Shown here piece by piece: positions 50,401 through 60,730 of a DNA stretch of 64,000 bases (the first letter of the stretch is position 1; each line of letters opens with the position of its first letter). The notes below the pieces were generated by a model. That model was not told the origin of the DNA, searched no databases, and saw only the letters and a list, made by a program, of their open reading frames with translations. Both the position numbers and the translations under genes were made by a program. The DNA lies in contig CAKKTI010000004.1 in assembly GCA_920105805.1 (NCBI GenBank), forward strand, positions 1 to 64,000, written 5' to 3'. Origin of the DNA: Condylostoma magnum (taxonomy: Eukaryota > Ciliophora > Heterotrichea > Heterotrichida > Condylostomatidae).

Positions 50401-51171
50401 GGTGAATTCTCCAGCTTCTTACTTGTACTTCAGAATAAAATGGTTTAGTTAATGCAATACAAACATTTCAAAAAGAATGAAAGTTAGCCCAATGACTCCG
50501 GGATATCCTGCTATAATATAAAGAACAATAGCGGCTCCAATCATAAAGACAAAGAAACTGGGTAACAGTATTATAACAACTGCTGAATCGAAAATCTCAA
50601 CATCTGCGCCTATGCTTGCCAATAGATCTCCTTACCTATTATTACATACAATGTGGTCAGTTTTTAGCAGCTTTTGAAAGATTAGATCAGCAGAACCAGC
50701 TTTTAGCTTCATTGAGATATAAACAGCAGTAAATAATCCGTACTAGAACAGAATCCCATAAGAAATTGTCAGTACTGAGTAGCCAAAGGCATATAAATAA
50801 GCCTCCTATGAGGAATCAATATCACCTGACAAATATTCCTAAATCTTTTGTATTGTAAAGGGACTTAAGAGAATTGATAAAAAGGCTGTTACTATTGCTG
50901 AAAGGGATATTAGGAACTCTTTTTTATATGCTTTAAGACATACCATAAAATAGCTTGGATTTGACTTCTTCTTCTCTATATTTCACTAATATTCTAGTCT
51001 TTTCAAGATTGTTGAAGATTCGTAAGATGACGGCACATTAAAAAGAGTTTTGTATGAAGGGGATACTTTCCTATAACGCTGTATTAAAGGGATTACTCAG
51101 TACGTTGTAATAGAAGAAAGAATATTACCTTCGTGAAATGACAACTCTGGATTCTGCTCTTTCTAGGACAT
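47461..51171 (-). CDS. ABC transporter, subfamily C (MRP-like full transporter)
   Basis: 1236 aa with TMD1-NBD1-TMD2-NBD2 order and no extra N-terminal TMD0. NBD1 (about 430-620) has Walker A GEVGSGKTS, signature LSGGQKARISLARA and Walker B TVLMDDPLSAVD, where the catalytic Glu is Asp as in mammalian MRP1. NBD2 (about 990-1220) has Walker A GRTGAGKSS, the weaker signature LSTGQKQLLCLGRA and a canonical LLLDEATASVD with H-loop IAHRL. This is the asymmetric ABCC pattern; such pumps export conjugated organic anions. The start MSQKEQNPEL follows an AT-rich gap of about 105 nt from the kinesin-like gene. The stop is TAG, or TGA four codons later. Confidence 0.9.
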
Positions 51172-51276
51172 TTATTACTAAAATTCAGAATATTAATCTT
51201 AAGTAATTATTTTGTAGATATCTAAATTAATTATATTTTTAATGTAAAGGAAATTTATGTGTAATATTTAAATAAA

Positions 51277-53622
51277 CTACTGCTTTCCTCCCATGATTAT
51301 ATTCCTTGATTCTTTAACCTTGTTTCTTATTTCTTGTATAGCTTATAATTTATTTTGTAGAGCATTATATTGAACTTATCCTTGCTTTTGTTTTGCCATT
51401 TCATCCTTCATTCCTTTAACAAACTGCTAAAAATTTGATTCTTTAGTCTTGTATTCAATATCCTGACTTCTTAAATACTATTTTAAGGTTAGTATTTTAT
51501 CTCTTAATTTGCATAATCTTGAATCCTTATAGTCGATTTATTATAGCAATTATTACTCTCTTTCTTTTAATCTATTACAATAAATTCTTAAGTCTTCAAG
51601 TTCTTTTATTACTAGTCTAGAGTCTTGTTCTAAGCTATATATAATTTATTCGTACTAAAATACATCCTTCTAGCCTTTTTATTACATTTAAGCTTACTTT
51701 TAATCATTTAATTAATTATGAATCATTTTTACTTCTTCCTTTAATTATATTTTATCCTTTTGTAACTAATCTATCAGTACATCTTAATCATTGTTTAAAT
51801 CTTATATATACTTCACTTACTTTTGTTGTTAATTAAGACTGTTTATAGTGGACTCTTATTCACTTATTAACTCTCCAGCTTCTTTTAAGTGATTTACTAA
51901 TGATTGAATTTCTTATTTCAAAACATGATTTTCTTCTATAAGAGATGATACTTCAATACTTTATTCAGATAATTAATTGGAGTTAAATTAAGCTTATGAT
52001 TCCTAATCTTTCACTTTACTTGTATATTTTGTAGAAGGTTAAGTCTTATTTTATGGTTTTTACTTAGGAGTTTTATAAACATCAATTTGTTTTGGCATTT
52101 CCTTATTTTTAAATCTTTTTATTTAGTTTTCTTTTTCTTGCAATTAACTTTAAAATTCTGCAATTTAACTTTCCTGTTATTATATCTATAAGCAAGCTTC
52201 TTGTAATTAATTATTCAAAGAAATATTATCATGCTGATATTATTATACTTGATTTACAAGCTTTTCCTCAACTTATTGCATCTGTTCAACCCTGTTATTT
52301 TCTTGCATTATTTGTTCTTGTTACTCATATATTTAGTGCTGCTCTTCTTATTTTTAAGTATTGTATTAATCTAATGTTTTACCATATAGCAATCTTTCAT
52401 TCTATAAAATGTTTTCTAGATTAATTACTTATTATTATAATTAATCCTTAACTTCTATTTAAGCTTAAAGTTCTTATATAATGATATTCTAGTCACTAAT
52501 ATGAAACCTTAGCTCCTGAACTAATTTCTACAATTGTTCATAAGACTATAATAATCCAAGTTCACTTGGCTGTAAATTTTAATTATCAATCAATCTTAGT
52601 TTATTTCGAGTGATATCTCAATTAAGTTAATTACTCTAATCCACTTACATTCCTTCTATTTATTACAAATACTATTTAGCCTATTATTAATCAAACAAAT
52701 TATTTCCTTATGCACTATCAGTCCATTATTTTATCTATTCTATTTTTATCTATTATTAATCATATTGAGTATTTTACGGCATTAGTCTAGAGGAATACAA
52801 CAGTGATACTAATGTATGCTGCATTAATTGACTATCAGTAGTAGCATTGCATATAAAAACACAATTTGTAATATTATCAGATAAAATCTTCATTAAAGCT
52901 GTTTCATAGTACTATTTAGCTCCTTTTAATAAAACCTGTGACAACTCTAATAAAGTTTACTTAATAAACTAGCTATCTTTATTAGATATCCTATTTTACA
53001 ATTTAACTTACTCTTCATTAGACGCAAACTCAGATGCTGCTAATTCAACAAAAGCAATAGAATTACCGTACCCATTATCAGGAATACTAATTAATACACA
53101 AAAATGCCCCTTTTGCTTTAAACTTCCAGTTTTGTCCATATCCCTCATTTACTAATTCCCTCTTTACATTTCCTCAATTGCTTGTTCTATACTTGAAATC
53201 TAATACTAAGTATTGGCCTTTAACCCTTAATTAGAGACACTACATCTAATACCACTATCAAATAGATCAAAAGCTTAATCATGATACACAAAAACCATGC
53301 TAATACTTAACTACCTATTGAAATGCAACATTTAACCAATGCATTTTATAATCAATCCTTAGTCATAATCCTATAAAACTACATCTTTATTAGATTAACT
53401 CGTCCCAAAAGACATCACAGTTAAGTTTTAACCAGATTATAGCAAGTCCATCATTTCACAAAATTTTAAATCCATTATGTTGTCATTGTTATAAGTGACT
53501 TAATGGAAGTTGTAACTAGTTCCATTTATGCTACCCTATACAACATTGCCCTGCTTATATATATCCGTGGAGTGATCATTAGAAGGCTGCACTATATTGC
53601 AGTAGATTCGCCTATTTATCAT
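51277..53622 (-). CDS. Kinesin-fold protein lacking the ATP site, with long coiled coil
   Basis: 781 aa. Residues 1-290 follow the kinesin motor fold strand by strand: INRRIYCNIVQP (strand 1), YNFHQVTYNND, SISMVFVYHDQAFDLFD (for SFVEIYNExxxDLL), IAFVELAASE (for VDLAGSE), SQFIKQTLLELSQVL (for SLxALGxVI) and the end TLVSLLYSSRL. The P-loop is FGTSQSNKDV in place of GQTGSGKT, and the SSRSH switch I motif is lost. This should therefore be a non-motor kinesin relative. From about 300 to the C-terminus it is near-continuous coiled coil. It starts 5 nt after the stop of the deubiquitinase gene. Confidence 0.75.
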
Positions 53623-53627
53623 ATTTA

Positions 53628-55880
53628 TTATCTATTAATACCAAATGTTCTACCAGACCTAGTCACTCTTTTCACCGGACTTGTTAAATAAGACATTTGA
53701 GGTTGCGAAGGTCTTTGACTATAGCAGGATTAGCACTTAGCTGCTGTTTTTATATTTATAGCTTTGCATTGTCTACAGCTGTAAGTTCTAGTGCTGTCAA
53801 TGCATTATTAACAGTAAATTTTACTCTTAACTATTGGTCTTTGGCCTTTACAATGCATACATCTAACACCATTAGGAACAACATTTGTACATTTTCAGCA
53901 TATTAGCTGTAAAACTGATTTTCCGCATATTGAACAATAGTGAAGAAAGCAGTACGGGCATTGTGAACTATCTTTGTATTCTTTAAAGCACTTTTCACAC
54001 CTATTTTACCCTTTCATCTTTCCGCATATTCTACACATTTTTCTTTCTGATCTGTTTTTATTTGAGCAAATATTACACCTCCATAATAATTTGCTACTAG
54101 TGTTTGAATTATTCTAAAAAGTTTTGCTGAAATCTTTAGCATATGGTCTATTTTACAGCTCTCTGCACACTTTACATCATGAATTTTTATGCTTATTCAA
54201 AAATCCACAGTGTATGCAAACAAACCCATTTTCACCTTATTTTATTTTATTGCAGCTAGTACAGACACTATATTCCTGTATGTTATCAACCCCGCATTCA
54301 CATTTTCAGGTTTCTTGCATTATCTATTCGACTGGTGAGTCTGTATTTAGCTGATATTGTTCATCATTACTTAAAGCTTGATTATGTACAGAATCAGGGC
54401 TTAAATAATTTCTATTCTTATCCTGCATATTACCTTATGTCTGATAAACTGGGGAATCAGGCTATATAATTTATTACTTTGTTTCCTCTTGCTAGCTATT
54501 TCCTGGCAGTTCATTAACTTATATGTTACTTCCTAATCTATACCTATTACCTTGCCTTACGGGAGAATTTGAGTTTCTATAATAAGAAACGCTTTTAGAT
54601 GCGGGTACTGTACTTTTAGCTCTTAGAAACTAATTATTCTTCTTTTCCTTTTTCTTTAATTATTTTCTCTTCCTTTCAAAATCAATTCTAGCGGCAAGTC
54701 TTTCTAATTTGATTCAAGTTATGGGGTCAATAGGAGTGGGGCTATGCTTTAAATCTAATTCTTCATAGAATACTCCAACAGGTATGTAGTGAGATTAAAT
54801 GGTTTCAGCTATTAAGTTTTCGAATTTCCCGTCTTAAACTTCCCTTACAATTTAATCATCATACTTTATTCATTTCTTTTAATTATAATCATAAAAATAA
54901 GCAATGTAATGACCAGGTCCATAGAATATCATTCCTCTTAAAACCAGTTTTGTATTTGAGGCATTTATATACAATTTATCGGCACTTACTATACAGGGTA
55001 TGATGGCTAGTGTCTATAAAGCTTATATACACTTAATATTTCACTTAAGATAAATAAACTGTAATGCTAGAGCTTTAATATCTCTTTGTATTTCATAATG
55101 CTTAAAACTAGTCCCCCCACATTTCTACTTAGGACACTCTTCAATAGTTTCTTTTAAATACTAATCCAAGCTTTCATAAACTTCCAGTACTGTAGAAAAC
55201 TCAGCACAATCTTCAATTTCTCTTATATCAGCCTAGATTAATTATGTATTATCAACAGTAACTCGTTCAAATACTTATTCTACATAAATAGGCTGCATAA
55301 ACCCACACTAATCCCAATCATTCTGCACCTCAATACCACACTAACACCTCCAAATTTCCCTTATACTGAAATTCATAGCTTGATGTGCCATACACTCCTA
55401 CTAACAATCATCAAGCGTCATTTAATCATCAAAATACTCATACTTAGTAACATGCAAGCAATGCAGGGCTAACAATACGCTTTACCACGCCTCCATAGCA
55501 TCAGCCGTATGATACATCTCAAACTTCCTATTTCCTCTATAGTTATCAGCTAGCTAATACCTCAATCGGTTAATATCAATGCTTCTACCCCCATACTTCA
55601 AATTCCACTCATACTCCTAAAATATCCTTTGCAACTCACAAGCAATACAACTGTGCAACTTCTTACAAGGCAGCGTATTCTCCAACACACTCTTCCTTAT
55701 CTCTCCAATATGCCACATTGCCTGCAAAGCACTCCCCAGAAAGCAGTTCATTTCCCCTCACGTATTATAAAACCCAACATACTACACCCTTGCCCTTCCT
55801 CCTTACATCTGTCAGCTCTAACACCTCTTCAAATGGAACTCATAGTTCGTATATCTTCTTCCACAGTACCTACAATCCAT
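53628..55880 (-). CDS. USP53/USP54-like deubiquitinase with C-terminal zinc-ribbon array
   Basis: 750 aa. It begins with a small Cys/His finger (CRYCGRRY...H...C), then a C19 peptidase domain. The Cys box is GFYNTWGEMNCFLGSALQ with C46 (the Trp is TGA). The His box is GPGHYIAYFYD with H324, and YDDQIV supplies an acidic residue. Between them are CxxC pairs as in USP53/54. After a basic, Ser-rich linker (about 400-520), residues 525-710 hold many CxxC pairs in series (CTSCNK, CIHCG, CKVCR, CNICS, CRICGK, CEKC, CPYC, CSICGK, CMHCKG, CRQCKA, CQSC), probably stacked zinc ribbons. The catalytic residues look intact. The stop is TAA TAA. Confidence 0.85.
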
Positions 55881-55915
55881 AATAAACGCAAAATTAAATC
55901 TAAGATTTATAAACC

Positions 55916-56474
55916 CTAAGAACTAGACTGAATGGTTTCAATCAACCACTGCATACCCTCTTGTAAATTTTCCCCGGTTTTAGCACTACAGGCCATAATT
56001 GACCACAGACGATCACTGATTCTATGCAACTCCAACTCATTAGCAATTTCATCAGCTGGCATTGACTGTACCAGGTCGCACTTGTTTGCAAAGATCAAGG
56101 TTGGAGTAGCTGCGAGTCTTTCATGGCCCAGTAAAGAATTAAGCTCATTGCCGGCCTCAGTTATCCTACGCCTGTCGGCGGAATCTATTACATAAACGAG
56201 AGCGTCTGTATGCTCAAAGTAGTTTTGCCAGTACTGGCGGATTGTTTCCTGTCCACCTATATCCCATACATTCAGCTTAAAACCTTCATGGACTAGCGAC
56301 TTTATGTTAAAACCCTGAGTTGGCATTATGTGCTCTATGTCCTCCTCGGAAAGCTTCTTTAGGATTGTTGTTTTGCCAGCGTTGTCAAGACCGAGAACTA
56401 AAATTCTTGCTTCTCTGTCGTCTCTTTTTAAAGTGCGAAGAAGGGAAAGTAGACCCTGAGTAAAATTTTACCAT
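55916..56474 (-). CDS. ARL3: ADP-ribosylation factor-like GTPase ARL3
   Basis: 180 aa after removing a 16-nt intron placed directly after the start codon. ARL3 releases lipidated cargo into cilia. Spliced, the protein begins [12 protein letters not shown], as in animal ARL3. P-loop GLDNAGKTT, switch [10 protein letters not shown], switch [15 protein letters not shown] and G4 FANKCDL are all canonical. Without splicing the ATG is out of frame with the rest. The stop is TAG 55916-55918, 35 nt upstream of the USP gene. Confidence 0.92.
56456..56471 (-). other. 16-nt intron directly after the ARL3 start codon
   Basis: On the coding strand GTAAAATTTTACTCAG separates ATG from GGT. Removing it restores the MGLLS start with the myristoylated-type Gly2. 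GT/AG ends and the TTTTAC core are shared with the intron at 16918-16933. Confidence 0.88.
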
Positions 56475-56607
56475 TTTTGAGAAATTAATTAGTGGTTTTC
56501 TAGTTAGAAAAATGGGATAAAGTGTGTTAGTGTTTTGGTGAAGAAATGCAACTGCTGTATTTTATACAGCGAGGAATTTTGTGTAAAACTATGATAAAAT
56601 TTATTTA

Positions 56608-57312
56608 CTAATCAGCTTCATTGATCAAATAGCATAAGGAAATCCCGCCTATTGCCGTACTCTTGTCATTAGCAGCTGATACTAATTTCCTGTCAGTAAC
56701 AACCAAACTGGATCTGGGATCAGGAGTGCAAAACTCTCCTCCTAACTCAATAACCATGTCTTAAATTGTATAAGGTAACTCACTGAAGTACGAAGTGTTT
56801 ACTTATTCCAATAAACTAGGCCCAGTCATATTATAACCTCTAAAAAGTCATTATTCTGATACCTTCACCTCACTTAAAGCTGCTATACCATATCCTATCG
56901 TTAATATTGGTTTTCCTTAATGGAAAAACTCTTTTATTAGCTAGCCAAAATGACTAGTTGCCATCACTCCGTCTAGTTCTCCGAAAAATTCTATGAGATT
57001 AGGTAAAATGATTGCTGAGTATTCTTATATTTGGAGATCTTCTAATAGCAAGGGAGATGTCATCTTATCTGAGTAGTTTCTATAGAACTCTTTAGCCTGC
57101 TCTGATGGCTCGTCACTTACTATGTTTATACGGCCTGATCTGGGTACTATTAGCTCCCAATCTAAAGAGTTTTTAGTAAGTGTGCGATGCAGGGATAATA
57201 ACGTAGATACTTTGAGTCCTGAGCTCTCTACAGCCTCTGGAAGTATTATGTCTCTAGGAAAAGCAGCAATAAGAACACATCCCTCAGATAATCTCATAGG
57301 TTTATTTGACAT
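56608..57312 (-). CDS. GATD1: GATD1-like (DJ-1/PfpI superfamily) protein
   Basis: 234 aa. It matches animal GATD1 over its length: the SPLLLEDLQIQEYSAIILP strand, KPILTIGYGIAALSE at the nucleophile elbow and YNMTGPSLLEQVNTSYFSEL. At the elbow the residue is Tyr in GYGIAA, where DJ-1 has a reactive Cys, so it is probably not a Cys-dependent hydrolase; human GATD1 also lacks it. Cellular role is unknown in any organism. It ends TAG TAA. Confidence 0.8.
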
Positions 57313-57569
57313 GCTGAGTATTATAAAGGAAAAATATAAGAAAATTAATAAGTTGATTATAGTATTTGGAAGTAATTAATGATATACATTATAGTTATAG
57401 TACTTTTGACAATTTAGGACCATAATAAAGTATAGTGTTTAATAGTTATATATAGCTGAAATCTTAGTTAAAGGATGCCTTGATAATTTATTAAAGCAGA
57501 TACTAAATTATCCTTTAATACGCAATTGCCCCATATAATTTAATCCCTACTAAATTTACATTTTTATTT
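57313..57569. other. Divergent intergenic region
   Basis: 257 AT-rich bases between the GATD1-like and Alba starts, unusually long for this contig. No gene seen; presumably holds both promoters. Confidence 0.45.
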
Positions 57570-57872
57570 ATGGCTGATCCAATAAGAGTTTCCTCCCTAC
57601 GCAGTCCTGGATTTTACGTTCATCAAGGTAAAGAAGCTATGAAGACTAACGGAGAAGTAGAGTTACATGGATTAGGCAATGCCATTACAATTGCAGTAAG
57701 AGCAGCAGATGCTTTAGTAAGTCTGGGCTATGCTGTAATTGAGAATTTAAAAACATCAACTACTGATGATGATAGTCAAAGCAGCAAGCCTAAAATAGTA
57801 ATAAAACTGACAAAAACTGATGATTTTGATTCTAAATACGAAGAATTCAAAAACAGTAGAGTTAGTAAGTAG
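57570..57872 (+). CDS. Alba-domain nucleic-acid-binding protein
   Basis: 100 aa, a single Alba domain. Diagnostic features are VHQGKEAM near the start (basic surface), the GLGNAITIAVRAADALVSLGY helix region, and a final strand KIVIKLTKT. Eukaryotic Alba proteins bind RNA, including RNase P/MRP (Rpp20/25 type) and translational regulators in protists. It ends with TAG at 57870, 22 nt before the next gene, a clean example of TAG as a stop since the following codons are not protein-like. Confidence 0.85.
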   Translation: MADPIRVSSLRSPGFYVHQGKEAMKTNGEVELHGLGNAITIAVRAADALVSLGYAVIENLKTSTTDDDSQSSKPKIVIKLTKTDDFDSKYEEFKNSRVSK

Positions 57873-57894
57873 GTAATTTATTAGCTTATTTTAA

Positions 57895-59181
57895 ATGGAA
57901 GAAACAAAGCCTGAAGGTAATGCCTGTGGGAAATTCATTATTTTTCTACTATTTGTGATGATAACGCTTCTTATAAACATGGACCATGGCTCAATCCCGG
58001 CAGCTACAGTACAAATTGGAGAAGACTTTAATTTATCAAAAGTCTAATTAGGAGGATTAGGCTCATTAGTGTTTGTAGGGCTGACAACTGGTAGTTCTAT
58101 AGCAGGATTGTCCTTCCAAAAATGCAGTGCTAAATGGCTTTTGTCTATTTTTACAGCTCTTACAGGAGTAAGTGTGATGATGTTCCCTGAAAGCAAAGGC
58201 AGTACTCTTTTCATTTACACAACCAGGCTACTAGCTGGTTTTAGCTAGATATTTATGGTGATTTACTTTCCAGTATGAGTTGACTTATTCGGCCCAAAAA
58301 AGTGAAAGACAGTGTGACTTACAATTCTACAGATTTCAGCTCCCTTAGGTGTCATAATGGGTTATCTTCTTACTGCAATTCTAATACAGACTATGTCATG
58401 GGATTGGTCATTCTACTTTCAAGGTATGGCCATGTTTCCCTTCTCTTTAATAATTCTAACTCTTCCCTCAAGACTTCTCTAGTATAATGAGACTCATCAT
58501 TAAGACGACAAGGAAGGAATAGGTGAATTTTTACTATCTGCTGAAAATGGGTAAGCATTTACTGCAAAACTTGGAGCTTTAATACGAAATAAATTATATT
58601 TATACTCAGTATGCACTATAACAACTTTGAATTTCATAATAACCGGTATATAGTTCTGGGCCTCAGATTACTTGCTCAATGTGATGATGCAAGACCCAGT
58701 AGTAGTTTTTCCTACATATGCTATAATGGCTGTCACGGGCCCTGTAATGGGAGCTGCTTGCGGTTCTATATTGATTACTAAACTTGGAGGATATGAAGAG
58801 ACCAGATCCCTTTTAGCTCTTGCTGTTCTAGGCACTCTAGGAGCAGTAGCTGCAATTCCTATACCGTTTTTAACAAATTTTCCTATTTTTATTGGATGCA
58901 CTTGGATTTATATGTTTTTCGGAGGGGCTGTTATGCCTTCTATGACTGGAGTTATGATTAGTTCTGTTTATAAGGGCTGGCGCCCTTTAGCTAATAGTTT
59001 TGCTCAGGTTATCATTAACTTGTTGGGATATTTACCAGCACCTTTCATTTACGGACTCATTTGCAGTTTAACAGGAGGTCAGGACTCGCCATATGGAATG
59101 GCAGTTATACTGTATTCATCACTGCTTGGCATGCTATTTTGTGGGCTAGCTTATAAGGATAAGAAGGAAAAGGAGAATTAG
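57895..59181 (+). CDS. Major facilitator superfamily transporter
   Basis: 428 aa, about 12 helices. The N-terminus (NMDHGSIPAATVQIGEDFN, then LGGLGSLVFVGLTTGS) resembles the Spinster-like and sugar-phosphate branches of MFS. A short cytoplasmic loop with acidic residues lies between helices 6 and 7. Substrate unknown. Trp are coded by both TGA and TGG. It ends TAG TAA and lies in the same direction as the Alba gene. Confidence 0.82.
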
Positions 59182-59249
59182 TAATATTAATAAAATGAAC
59201 GAATTTTAATACTGTATGTGTTTATTGGGGGTAGTTTATATAATTAAAT

Positions 59250-60725
59250 ATGAATTAGAAGCTAAATTAATCTCAGAGCTTTTAATCAATTGAAAGTGGG
59301 ATATTTTAAAAAACTGAGGTTGATATAAGTAAATAAACTACAAATCTTCCTAAAATTCAAAGGAGGGAAAGAAATTCTGTAAATTCTAAATTATCTAAAT
59401 CTAGCTCAAGTATAAGAATAAGAAATATATCATCCTAGCAGAATACCAAATCCAACTATAAAACGAGAAGCGATAAAGATTAAATTGTATCTAATAACAT
59501 AAGACGACTAATAACTAAGCTAGAAAAGAACATTGATACAGAATTTTCCAAATCAATTAATCATCCTCTCAAATTCGCTGATAAAATCTAAAAGTTAGAA
59601 CAATAAAAAGAAGTTGAGAAAGATATTGAAGCTTTGAAATATAGAGCAATAAAGTAAAAGAACTAGTATAATGGAATTGCATTCAAAATTGGGAAAAAGG
59701 CTCAGTTTTTTAATTAGCTGAAATGAGAGCTGTAAATGCTGAAAGGAGCTGTGTTTAATCCTTCTTAACTCAAAAGAGTTATAAGGAAACGTAAAAGAGA
59801 GCTAAAGGATTTGGTAAGTGGGCAAAAAAATGAGAATTATTACAGGAAAACTTTACTACATATGAAGCTAAATAGGAAATAATGTGTAGATAAGTTATAT
59901 GGGCCAATAAATTAGCTAAGATCTGATGTTAATAAAACTATAGATAAAATTGAAGCTGAGAAGTTAAGATGCTATGCACTATCAGTTAAAACTTAAATAT
60001 ACAAAGAAAAGTCAATAGATATTTAATAGTTAATGAAAACACGAAGAAAATAGCACAAAGATGATTAAAATATATGCATAAAAAAGTATGGGTTTAAGTA
60101 CAGGTTTAAAAAATATCTGGATCATGAGAAAAGTAGAGGCTAAATGTACTTTTAATATTAGTAAAATAGTCTAAAACAGCATAAATTGGAGATGAGATTA
60201 GATAAATTATAGGATTTAGAAATTATAACTGAAAAAATTTCTACAGTTAAGAAATTATAGAAAAAACGAGCAGAAAAGTTTAAACTTATGCAAAAACTAA
60301 CAAAACTTTCATCAGCTTACGAAATGGACCAATATTATGCATTTTTAGTGTAGACTAAATCTAATCTGGATATTTAAGTGAATGAAGCCTCCAATAAAAT
60401 ACAATTATTACAGTAAGAAAGAGATTAGTTGAAAGAAACTTTAAATAAAATTCTTAAGAGTATATACACAAGCTAGGAATAAAAGATTTAGTATGATTAA
60501 CTAGAAGAAACTCTGATAAATAAATAAATATAATTAGAGCAAAAGGAGCAAGCACTGGAAGGAACAGAGTAAATAGTAGCAAGAATATTATCCTCAATAG
60601 CTTAATTGATATATAAGATAAGCTAAGGATAAAAGACAATATAATTGTTGTATAGTAATGTGGAAGAAGGTATAGATTTGTGTAGTGAAGGTTTAGAAGA
60701 ATTACTGTATTTAATAAATGTTTAA
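59250..60725 (+). CDS. Coiled-coil protein (491 aa)
   Basis: 491 aa, starting MNQKLNQSQSFQSIES. The N-terminal 60 residues are Ser/Arg-rich. Repeated coiled-coil blocks follow from 75 to 470 with basic, Tyr-containing joints (KKYGFKYRFKKY). The build is like outer-dynein-arm docking or other axonemal coiled coils, but no specific family can be claimed. The stop TAA 60723-60725 lies 5 nt from the stop of the opposing importin gene. Confidence 0.7.
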
Positions 60726-60730
60726 ACTAT

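Noticed and set aside
55629-56195. Plus-strand frames antisense to the USP and ARL3 genes
   Set aside because: Both minus-strand genes are supported by catalytic and GTPase motifs; the plus frames have none.
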